Part shown: piece after piece, positions 56,992 through 64,000 of the stretch
Layout of the letters: each line of letters starts with the position of its first letter
Numbering within the stretch: the first letter of the stretch is position 1
Made by a program: the position numbers and the translations under genes
DNA from: Mycoplasmopsis verecunda
GTDB lineage: Bacteria; Bacillota_I; Bacilli_A; Mycoplasmatales; Metamycoplasmataceae
Direction of reading: 5' to 3'
Assembly: GCF_033546915.1 (NCBI RefSeq)
Contig: NZ_CP137850.1
Coordinates: 62,001 to 126,000, forward strand
Length of the DNA stretch: 64,000 nt
The notes under the pieces: model-generated
What the model was told of the DNA's origin: nothing
Databases searched by the model: none
The model's input: the letters and a program-made list of their open reading frames with translations, nothing else

Positions 56992-57464
56992 TGGAATTAA
57001 CAAGAGTTATTATTGCACCAGTTTTAACAGAAAAATCAGACATCCAAAGAGCTAATGGAGTTTATACTTTCAAAGTAGCTTACAATGCTAATAAACACCA
57101 AATTGCTGAAGCTATCGAAACAATTTTCAATGTAGAAGTTGATACAGTTAGAACAATTAAGGTTGATAAAAAAGCTAAAAACGTTGGTCGTTTCCACGGA
57201 TTTACAAATCGTTACAAAAAAGCTATGGTTACTTTAAAACCAGGTTCACAATTAAACTACTTACCAGCTGATGAAGAAGAAGCAAAATTAGCTGCTGAAG
57301 AAGCTAAAGTTAAAGAAGAAGTTAAAGCACAAAAAGCTGCAAAAAGTGCAGATGTAGAAAAGAAAGCTGCTGCTAAATTAGCTGCTAAAAAATCTACAGC
57401 TACAAAAGCAACAAAAACAGTTGCTAAAAAACCTACTACAAAACGTAAAGTTGGTGGAGAATAA
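56991..57464 (+). CDS. rplW: 50S ribosomal protein L23 with Lys/Ala-rich tail
   Basis: 157 aa; the L23 fold (APVLTEKSDIQRANGVYTF to VTLKPGSQLNYL) takes the first 95 residues. The remaining 60 are an Ala/Lys/Glu-rich, probably helical tail. L23 sits at the exit tunnel and docks trigger factor and SRP, so the tail would be at the tunnel rim. Confidence 0.97.
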   Translation: MELTRVIIAPVLTEKSDIQRANGVYTFKVAYNANKHQIAEAIETIFNVEVDTVRTIKVDKKAKNVGRFHGFTNRYKKAMVTLKPGSQLNYLPADEEEAKLAAEEAKVKEEVKAQKAAKSADVEKKAAAKLAAKKSTATKATKTVAKKPTTKRKVGGE

Positions 57465-57513
57465 TAATCTCCGATGAACTTTCGCATAACAATTTAATTT
57501 AAATAATAATTAT

Positions 57514-57564
57514 GGGGTAAACAAAACTTGCTTAAAAGAAAGACCCCCAACTATTTTTAAGCAA
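57514..57564 (+). promoter_or_regulatory. Candidate H-type pseudoknot before rplB
   Basis: Stem A: GGGGT (57514-57518) with ACCCC (57543-57547). Stem B: TTGCTTAAAA (57528-57537) with TTTTAAGCAA (57555-57564). The stems interleave. The AAGGAG ribosome binding site of rplB begins right after stem B. The 117-bp gap is the largest inside the operon. Confidence 0.55.
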
Positions 57565-57581
57565 TAAGGAGAAAAGACACA

Positions 57582-58427
57582 ATGGCGATTAAACATTATA
57601 AGCCAACGACAAATGGTCGTAGAAACATGTCTTCTCTTGACTACAGACAAAACTTATCAGGTCATGCACCAGAAAAATCACTTTTAGTGAATTTAAAAAA
57701 TCACGCTGGTCGTAACAACCAAGGTAAGATTACTGTAAGACATCATGGAGGGCGTGTTAAAAGATTTTACAGATTAGTAGACTTTAAACGTAATAAAGAT
57801 AACATCCCTGCAATCGTTAAAACAATTGAATATGATCCAAACAGATCAGCAAACATTTGTTTATTAGCATATGCAGATGGTGAAAAAAGATATATCCTAG
57901 CTCCTAAAGGTATTAAATTAGGACAAGTTGTGGTATCAGGACCACAAGCAGATATTATGGTGGGAAATACATTACCACTAGCAAACATTCCTGAAGGTAC
58001 ATTTGTACACAATATTGAAATGCAACCTGGAGGTGGTGGTGTTATTGCTCGTTCAGCAGGAACATCAGCACAAATCTTAGGTAAAGACGAAGATGGTAAA
58101 TATGTAGTGTTAAGATTAAAATCAGGTGAAACACGTCGTATTTTATCACGTTGTCGTGCAACAGTAGGTGTTGTAGGAAACGAAGAACACTTACTTGTTA
58201 ATGTTGGTAAAGCTGGAATCAACAGACATAAAGGTATTAGACCAACAGTACGTGGATCAGTTATGAACCCAGTAGACCACCCACATGGTGGAGGGGAAGG
58301 TAAGCAACCTGTTGGACGTAAAGCTCCTCTTACACCTTGAGGTAAGAAAGCTCTTGGAGTTAAGACAAGAAAAACTAAGAAATCTTCAAATAAACTTATA
58401 ATCAGAAGAAGAAAGGATTCTAAATAA
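57582..58427 (+). CDS. rplB: 50S ribosomal protein L2
   Basis: 281 aa. Near the peptidyl-transferase centre; contains [16 protein letters not shown] and [19 protein letters not shown]-type catalytic-loop sequence (from [13 protein letters not shown]). TGA at 58338 is Trp. Preceded by AAGGAG and the candidate pseudoknot. Confidence 0.98.
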
Positions 58428-58705
58428 TGGCACGTAGTCTTAAAAAAGGTCCATTTGCTGACGAACACTTACTTAAAAAAGTAGATGCTATCGTTGAAGG
58501 TAAAGCACCTAAAAAACCAATTAAAACTTGATCAAGACGTTCTACAATTTTCCCAAGCTTCGTAGGTTTAACATTTGCTGTGCATAATGGAAAACAATTT
58601 ATCGAAGTTTATGTAACAGATGATATGGTAGGACATAAATTAGGAGAATTTGCACCTACAAGAACATTCTCAGGTCACGGTGCTGATAAAGGTAAGAAGA
58701 AATAA
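58427..58705 (+). CDS. rpsS: 30S ribosomal protein S19
   Basis: 92 aa. [30 protein letters not shown] (TGA is Trp), [21 protein letters not shown] overlaps at both ends. Binds the 16S head with S13. Confidence 0.98.
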
Positions 58706-59046
58706 TGGCTCAACAAGCAAAAGCTCACATTAAATTACAAAGAGTTAGTGTTTCTAAAGCTAAATTAGTAGCAAATCTTTTCAGAGGAAAAGATGTTACT
58801 GAAGCATTAGGACTTCTACATCACGTAAATAAAAAATCAGCTCCTATTTTCATCAAGTTATTAGAATCTGCAGTTGCAAACGCTACACATAACCATGGTA
58901 TGGATGCAACTAAATTATATGTTAAAGAAGTTTATGTTAATGAAGGTCCAACTCTTAAAAGATTCCAACCAAGAAGTCAAGGTCGTGCTTACTCAATTTT
59001 AAAACGTACATCAAATTTATCAATAGTATTAGAGGAGAGAGATTAA
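58705..59046 (+). CDS. rplV: 50S ribosomal protein L22
   Basis: 113 aa. Early assembly protein lining the exit tunnel; VSVSKAKLVANLFRGKDV and GPTLKRFQPRSQGRAYSI. Confidence 0.98.
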   Translation: MAQQAKAHIKLQRVSVSKAKLVANLFRGKDVTEALGLLHHVNKKSAPIFIKLLESAVANATHNHGMDATKLYVKEVYVNEGPTLKRFQPRSQGRAYSILKRTSNLSIVLEERD

Positions 59047-59047
59047 T

Positions 59048-59698
59048 ATGGGTCAAAAAGTTAATCCAAATGGTTTCCGTTACGGTGTTACAAAAGCACA
59101 CAACTCAACATGATTTGCAGATAAAAACAATTTTGGTTCATATTTAGTTGAAGATGCTAAAATCTACAAATTCTTTGATAAATTAGTTCGTCAATACCAA
59201 ATCGGAAAAGTTGAAGTAAAACGTAACAAAGATAATAAAGTTACAGTAATTCTTCACACAGCTAAACCAGCCGCAGTTCTTGGAACAGAAGGTAAAAATA
59301 TTCAAGAACTTACATTAAAATTACAAAAACACTTAAAAAACAAGAGTTTAAACTTAAATATTCAAGTAGTTGAACTCAAAAACCCTGATTTAAATGCTAA
59401 ATTATTAGCAGAAATGATTGCTACAAAATTAGAAAATCGTGAAAGCTTCCGTTCAGCACAAAAAATTGCTATTAGAAATGCAATGCGTGCTGGAGCAAAA
59501 GGAATTAAGACTGCAGTTAGTGGTCGTTTAAACGGTGTTGATATGGCCCGTACAGAAGGATATTCTGAAGGGGAAATGAAATTACATACATTAAGACAAA
59601 ATGTTGACTATGCTACAGCTACAGCTAGAACAACATATGGTGCTATCGGTGTTAAGGTGTGAGTATCATTAGGTGAAATTTTGGAAGGAGATAAATAA
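59048..59698 (+). CDS. rpsC: 30S ribosomal protein S3
   Basis: 216 aa. [14 protein letters not shown], a KH domain ([12 protein letters not shown]) and [19 protein letters not shown]. Part of the mRNA entry site. Starts one base after the rplV stop. Confidence 0.98.
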
Positions 59699-60120
59699 TG
59701 CTTCAACCAAAAAGAACTAAATACAGAAAACCATTCCTTGTAAAACACGACAAACGTAGAGCTACAAAAGGAAATACAGTAGCATTTGGTGAATTTGGAC
59801 TTCAAGCTACAACATCAGCTTGAGTAACAGCTCGTCAAATCGAATCTGCTCGTATTGCTGCAACACGTAGAATGGGTCGTGAAGGACAAGTTATCATCCG
59901 TATTTTCCCACACTTTGCTAAAACATCTAAACCTATCGGAGTTCGTATGGGTTCAGGTAAAGGTACACCAGAATTATGATATACAGCAGTTAAAGTTGAC
60001 ACAATGATGTTTGAAGTTGGCGGAGTTTCTGAAGAAGTTGCACGTGACGCTTTAAGACTAGCTGGTCACAAATTACCTGTTAAATGAAGAATTGTTAAAA
60101 GAGAAGAAGGAGATAAATAA
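59698..60120 (+). CDS. rplP: 50S ribosomal protein L16
   Basis: 140 aa. [45 protein letters not shown]-site tRNA contact. TAATG overlap at both ends. Confidence 0.98.
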
Positions 60121-60311
60121 TGCTTTACAAAGAAATTAAAGAAAAATCAGTTGAAGAACTACAAACATTACTTTCTCAACTTAAAGCAGAATTATTTACT
60201 TTAAGATACAGAAATGCAACAGGTGACTTAAAAGAAACACATAAAATCGCTGCTATTAGAAAAACAATTGCACAAGTTTATACAGCTTTAAATGAAAAAG
60301 GAGCTAAATAA
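60120..60311 (+). CDS. rpmC: 50S ribosomal protein L29
   Basis: 63 aa. Helical hairpin with [20 protein letters not shown], then IRKTIAQV. Tunnel-exit protein. Confidence 0.97.
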   Translation: MLYKEIKEKSVEELQTLLSQLKAELFTLRYRNATGDLKETHKIAAIRKTIAQVYTALNEKGAK

Positions 60312-60313
60312 TT

Positions 60314-60589
60314 ATGAATAATACAAGAAACACAAGAAAAACACTAGTTGGTACAGTTGTTTCTGCTGGTAAATCAGCTAAAACAATTATTGTTGCAGTT
60401 GATACATACAAAAAACACCCATTATACTCAAAACGTTACAAATCAACAAAAAGATTTGCTGTACATGATGAAAATCAAGTAGCCCAATTAGGAGATATCG
60501 TTTTAATTATGGAAACAAGACCACTTTCAGCAACAAAACGTTTCAGACTAGTTGAAGTTAAACAAGCTGCTATCGAAGGACAAAACTAA
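60314..60589 (+). CDS. rpsQ: 30S ribosomal protein S17
   Basis: 91 aa. [20 protein letters not shown] and [14 protein letters not shown], the S17 OB fold. Binds 16S helices 7 and 11. Three bases after rpmC. Confidence 0.98.
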   Translation: MNNTRNTRKTLVGTVVSAGKSAKTIIVAVDTYKKHPLYSKRYKSTKRFAVHDENQVAQLGDIVLIMETRPLSATKRFRLVEVKQAAIEGQN

Positions 60590-60590
60590 T

Positions 60591-60956
60591 ATGTTACAAG
60601 AATTATCAAGAGCAAATGTTGCTGATAACTCAGGTGCTAAAGAAATCGGAGTTATCCGTATTTTAGGTGGATCTAAGAAAAAAGTAGCAAACATTGGTGA
60701 CATTATTGTATGTTCAGTTAAAAAAGCTATTCCAAACGGAATGGTTAAAGAAGGTCAAGTTGTTAAAGCTGTTGTAGTTCGTTCATCATACGGTATTCAC
60801 CGTGATAACGGATCATACATTCGTTTTGATGATAATGCTGTTGTATTACTTAAGGAAGATTTAACACCACGTGGAACACGTGTATTCGGACCAGTTGCTC
60901 GTGAATTACGTGAAAAATTCCCTAAAATTGTTTCACTTGCACCTGAAGTATTATAG
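60591..60956 (+). CDS. rplN: 50S ribosomal protein L14
   Basis: 121 aa. [51 protein letters not shown]. An in-frame TTG in rpsQ would extend it without conserved sequence, so ATG at 60591 is used. Confidence 0.98.
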   Translation: MLQELSRANVADNSGAKEIGVIRILGGSKKKVANIGDIIVCSVKKAIPNGMVKEGQVVKAVVVRSSYGIHRDNGSYIRFDDNAVVLLKEDLTPRGTRVFGPVARELREKFPKIVSLAPEVL

Positions 60957-60973
60957 GATTTAAGGAAGTTATA

Positions 60974-61306
60974 ATGAACAAAATTAAACTTAGAAAAAAT
61001 GACGAAGTAATCGTTATTGCTGGTAAAGAAAAAGGTCAAACAGGAACAATTGAAAAAGTATTACACAAAGAAAACAAAGTTATCGTTAAAGGATTAAACA
61101 TCATTAAAAAACACAACAAACCTTCACAACAAAACCAAGATGGTGCTATTGTTGAAAAAGAAGCTCCAATTCATGTTTCAAATGTGCAATTATTAGTTAA
61201 AAAAGCAACAAAAGACAAACCAAGTGTTACATCAAAATTAGGATACAAAGTTGATGCTAAAGGAAAAAAAGTAAGAGTAGCAAGAAAGACAGGAAAGGAA
61301 ATCTAA
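60974..61306 (+). CDS. rplX: 50S ribosomal protein L24
   Basis: 110 aa. KOW motif [18 protein letters not shown], then [20 protein letters not shown]. Assembly-initiator protein. Confidence 0.98.
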   Translation: MNKIKLRKNDEVIVIAGKEKGQTGTIEKVLHKENKVIVKGLNIIKKHNKPSQQNQDGAIVEKEAPIHVSNVQLLVKKATKDKPSVTSKLGYKVDAKGKKVRVARKTGKEI

Positions 61307-61307
61307 T

Positions 61308-61853
61308 ATGCTTAAAAATGTTTATTTAGAAAAAGCAGTTCCTGCTTTAAAAGAAAAATACAATTACAAATCATCAATGGAAGTTCCTAGAATCGAAAAA
61401 GTTGTGTTAAACATGACTGCTGGAAAAGAAATCAATAATTCAAAAGCAATCGAAGAAGTTCTTAATGAATTAACATTAATTTCATCACAAAAACCATTTC
61501 AAACAAAAGCTAAGAAATCAAACGCTTCATGAAAATTACGTGAAGGTATGCCTATGGGTGGTAAAGTTACACTACGTAGAGACAGAATGTGAGATTTCTT
61601 AGATAAATTAATCAATGTAGCAATGCCTCGTATTCGTGATTTCCGTGGTGCAAATCCTAAAGCATTTGACGGAAGAGGTAACTATAACCTAGGAATCAAA
61701 GAAGAAATCATTTTCCCAGAAATTGAATTTGACAAGATTCGTAGAATTAAAGGACTTGACGTTATTATTGTAACAAGTGCCAAAACTGATGCAGAAGCAA
61801 GAACATTACTTGAATCAATTGGTGTACCATTTGATAAAAAAGGAGCTAAATAA
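61308..61853 (+). CDS. rplE: 50S ribosomal protein L5
   Basis: 181 aa once TGA (61530, 61590) is Trp. [50 protein letters not shown]. Binds 5S rRNA. One base after rplX. Confidence 0.98.
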
Positions 61854-62038
61854 TGGCAAGAAAAGCATTAATCGAGAAAGCAAAACGTCACCCTAAATTC
61901 TCAACACGTGCTTACACACGTTGTGAATTATGTGGACGTCCACACTCAGTATTAAGAAAATATAAAGTATGTCGTATCTGTTTTAGAAATCTTGCTCACG
62001 AAGGTAAGATTCCAGGTATGAAGAAAGCGAGTTGATAA
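61853..62038 (+). CDS. rpsN: 30S ribosomal protein S14, zinc-binding (type Z)
   Basis: 61 aa. Two CxxC pairs (C24/C27, C40/C43) bind zinc. It ends KKASW, with the conserved last Trp written TGA before TAA. TAATG overlap with rplE. Confidence 0.97.
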
Positions 62039-62040
62039 TT

Positions 62041-62436
62041 ATGTTTATTACAGATCCAATTGCAGATTTAGTTGTTCGTGTTAAGAATGCTAATGCTAGA
62101 AAACATAAAACAGTTACAATTCCATACTCAAAACAAAAAGAAGCTATTGTTAAGCTTATTTTAAATGAAGGGTACATTGCATCATACACTGTTGAAGGCG
62201 AAGGTGTTAACAAAAACATCGTTGTTACATTAAAATACAAGAAAAATAAATCAGCTATCGTTGATTTCAAAAGAGTATCAAAACCAGGACTTAGAGTTTA
62301 TGCAACTGTGGAAGAAATTCCTAATGTTATCTCAGGTTTCGGAACAGTAATTATTTCTACATCAAAAGGACTTATGACAGGAAAACAAGCTAGAGAGGAA
62401 AATGTAGGTGGTGAAATTATCGCTTACATTTGATAA
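62041..62436 (+). CDS. rpsH: 30S ribosomal protein S8
   Basis: 131 aa. TDPIADLVVRVKNANARK and ISTSKGLMTGKQARE. Ends IIAYIW with Trp as TGA followed by TAA. Central 16S-binding protein and operon regulator in other bacteria. Confidence 0.98.
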
Positions 62437-62448
62437 TAGGTAAATAAC

Positions 62449-62988
62449 ATGTCTCGTGTTGGAAATCGTGTTATAAATGTTCCTGCTGGAACAACTATTA
62501 CTGTTGAAGGAAGCAAAGTTACTGTTTCTGGTAAACACGGAACTCTTGTTAGAGAATTTAGTCCATTAATTACTGTAAATGTAGAAAATAACCAAGTTAC
62601 AACTCTTCGTGCAAATGAAGAAAAACACACCAAACAATTACACGGAACAACAAATGCCTTAATCGCAAACATGATTAAAGGTGTTTCAGAAGGATTCCAA
62701 ATCGACCTTGAAATTAAAGGGGTTGGTTACAAAGCTGAACTTAGAGGAAATGAAATCGTTGTTAATGCCGGATATTCACACCCAGTTACTAAAAAAATAC
62801 CTGCTGAATTAAAAGTAACTGTTGCTAAACCAACAGAAATTTCTATTTTCGGAAATGATAAAGAAGTTGTTGGACAATTTGCAGCAGTAGTTAGAGCAAT
62901 TAGAAAACCAAGTGTATACTCAGGTAAAGGAATTGCTTACAAAGGTGAAAAACTTAGACGTAAAGAAGGGAAAACAGCTTCTAAATAA
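62449..62988 (+). CDS. rplF: 50S ribosomal protein L6
   Basis: 179 aa. MSRVGNRVINVPAG, two related halves, C-terminal RKPSVYSGKGIAYKGEKLRRKEGK. Binds near the sarcin-ricin loop. Confidence 0.98.
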   Translation: MSRVGNRVINVPAGTTITVEGSKVTVSGKHGTLVREFSPLITVNVENNQVTTLRANEEKHTKQLHGTTNALIANMIKGVSEGFQIDLEIKGVGYKAELRGNEIVVNAGYSHPVTKKIPAELKVTVAKPTEISIFGNDKEVVGQFAAVVRAIRKPSVYSGKGIAYKGEKLRRKEGKTASK

Positions 62989-63012
62989 TAAAGAAGTTGT
63001 GAGGTTAAAATT

Positions 63013-63363
63013 ATGAAAGCAAAATCAAGAAACGAAGCTAGAAAAGTTAAACATGTTCGTTTACGTCAACACATTAGTGGAACAGCTACAAAACCACGTT
63101 TAAATATATTCAAGTCACACCAAAACTTCTATGCACAAGTAATAGATGACACTAAAGGTGTTACATTACTTTCAGCAACAACATTACAAAAAGGTGTTTA
63201 TGCAGGTAACATTGAATCAGCAGCTAAATTAGGTGCTACAATGGGACAACAAATGGTTAAAATGGGTATTACTGAAGTAGTATTTGACCGTGGTGGATAT
63301 TTATACCATGGTAGAGTAAAAGCTTTTGCTGATGCAGTTAGAGAACAAGGAGTTAAATTCTAA
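63013..63363 (+). CDS. rplR: 50S ribosomal protein L18
   Basis: 116 aa. [18 protein letters not shown], then [20 protein letters not shown]. Binds 5S rRNA with L5. TAATG overlap with rpsE. Confidence 0.98.
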   Translation: MKAKSRNEARKVKHVRLRQHISGTATKPRLNIFKSHQNFYAQVIDDTKGVTLLSATTLQKGVYAGNIESAAKLGATMGQQMVKMGITEVVFDRGGYLYHGRVKAFADAVREQGVKF

Positions 63364-64000
63364 TGGAAAACAAAAAAGAAGTTAAAGCAACAGAAGTTGC
63401 CGGAACAAAAGAAGTTGTAGCTAAAAGAGCTCCAAGAGCTCCAAGAAAAGCTCAAGAAGGTTCATCAGAACAACGTCCACGTCGTAACAACGGTGGAAAC
63501 AGAAGACCGCGTGCTCAAAAATTTGAATCAGAATTTAGTGAAAAAGTTGTAGATATCGCTCGTGTTACAAAAGTTGTTAAAGGTGGAAGAAGATTTAGTT
63601 TCTCAGCCTTTGTTGTTGTTGGAAATAAAAAAGGTTTAGTAGGATTTGGACACGGTAAGGCTAACGAAGTTCCAGATGCTATTAAAAAAGCTATTAAAGA
63701 TGCACAAAACAACCTTGTATCAGTTCCAGTTGTTAACGGAACTGTACCACACGAAATTAAAGCTAAATTCTTAGCTTCACGTGTATTACTTAAACCTGCT
63801 CCAAAAGGAAAAGGACTTATTGCTTCAGGAACAGTGCGTGCTGTTGTTGAATTAGCAGGATACACAGATATCGTTACTAAAACATATGGTTCACGTTCAA
63901 AAGCAAACGTTGTTAAAGCTACTGTAAAAGCATTACAAAACTTAAGAACTGTTGAAGAAATTGCTGAAATCAGAGATAAACAAGTAAAGGATTTTCAATA
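63363..64000 (+). CDS. rpsE: 30S ribosomal protein S5 (stop codon cut by window end)
   Basis: 212 codons are visible and the window ends after the first two bases (TA) of what should be the stop. An Arg/Pro/Asn-rich N-terminal extension of about 55 residues precedes the core: [56 protein letters not shown]5 supports decoding accuracy and mRNA unwinding. rplO is expected next, outside the window. Confidence 0.96.
   Translation, partial: MENKKEVKATEVAGTKEVVAKRAPRAPRKAQEGSSEQRPRRNNGGNRRPRAQKFESEFSEKVVDIARVTKVVKGGRRFSFSAFVVVGNKKGLVGFGHGKANEVPDAIKKAIKDAQNNLVSVPVVNGTVPHEIKAKFLASRVLLKPAPKGKGLIASGTVRAVVELAGYTDIVTKTYGSRSKANVVKATVKALQNLRTVEEIAEIRDKQVKDFQ

Overview
The window is a stretch of a low-GC mollicute (Mycoplasma-type) chromosome. 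The decisive evidence is the genetic code: about half of the conserved genes (hsdR, hsdM, hsdS, ligA, polC, tyrS, rplB, rplE, map and others) are intact only if TGA is read as tryptophan, and rpsH and rpsN end in a conserved Trp written TGA just before TAA. Unlinked 5S rRNA, IS3-type transposase debris, Cys lipoproteins without a peptidoglycan gene in sight, and TATAAT boxes a few bases before start codons fit the same group, probably the hominis/Mycoplasmopsis side of the genus. I do not name a species.

Layout. 1-0.65 kb: end of a DnaQ-like exonuclease with a BRCT domain, and tRNA-Thr(GGT). 0.9-6.2 kb: a complete type I restriction-modification operon hsdR-hsdM-hsdS. 6.2-8.3 kb (minus): thioredoxin, a lone 5S rRNA and a trigger-factor-like chaperone. 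8.4-10.5 kb (minus): a type II system (C5 methyltransferase overlapping a putative endonuclease). 10.6-12.8 kb: DNA ligase. 12.8-13.5 kb: an IS3 remnant. 13.6-18.6 kb: two surface lipoproteins (a DUF31 protease and an endonuclease I-type nuclease with a 19-copy 12-bp repeat) flanking the rpsP-trmD-rplS operon. 18.6-28.1 kb: ECF transporter module, rnhB, tsaEBD/degV, a tRNA-binding protein plus tyrS. 28.2-37.1 kb: a small-molecule kinase, cdsA, polC, tuf, recA. 37.2-42.1 kb: 16S-23S rRNA operon. 42.1-47.5 kb: secY-adk-map-infA-rpmJ-rpsM-rpsK-rpoA-rplQ. 47.6-55 kb: ackA-coaD-engB-hypothetical, pyk, and an operon of a hypothetical, an RNase J-like protein and a WCGDC thioredoxin. 55.1-64 kb: the S10/spc operon from rpsJ to rpsE, whose stop codon is cut by the window edge.

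How it fits together. Most of the window is housekeeping machinery in tight, often overlapping operons separated by clear hairpin-plus-T terminators. The accessory parts are the two restriction systems, the IS remnant and the lipoproteins. The usual spc-alpha gene string is split: secY to rplQ lies directly behind the rRNA operon, about 8 kb upstream of rpsJ rather than downstream of rpsE.

The observations I consider most worth checking are an RNase J family protein in which every recognisable metal-binding motif is replaced (a probable pseudoenzyme), a near-identical 263-bp direct repeat inside hsdS whose 729-bp period is in frame, a candidate H-type pseudoknot directly before the rplB ribosome binding site, a 16-bp-arm palindrome that forms a bidirectional promoter for rnhB and its neighbour, and a set of genes with TATAAT only 6-9 bases before the start codon and no Shine-Dalgarno sequence. 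All calls come from reading the sequence; no database search was run.
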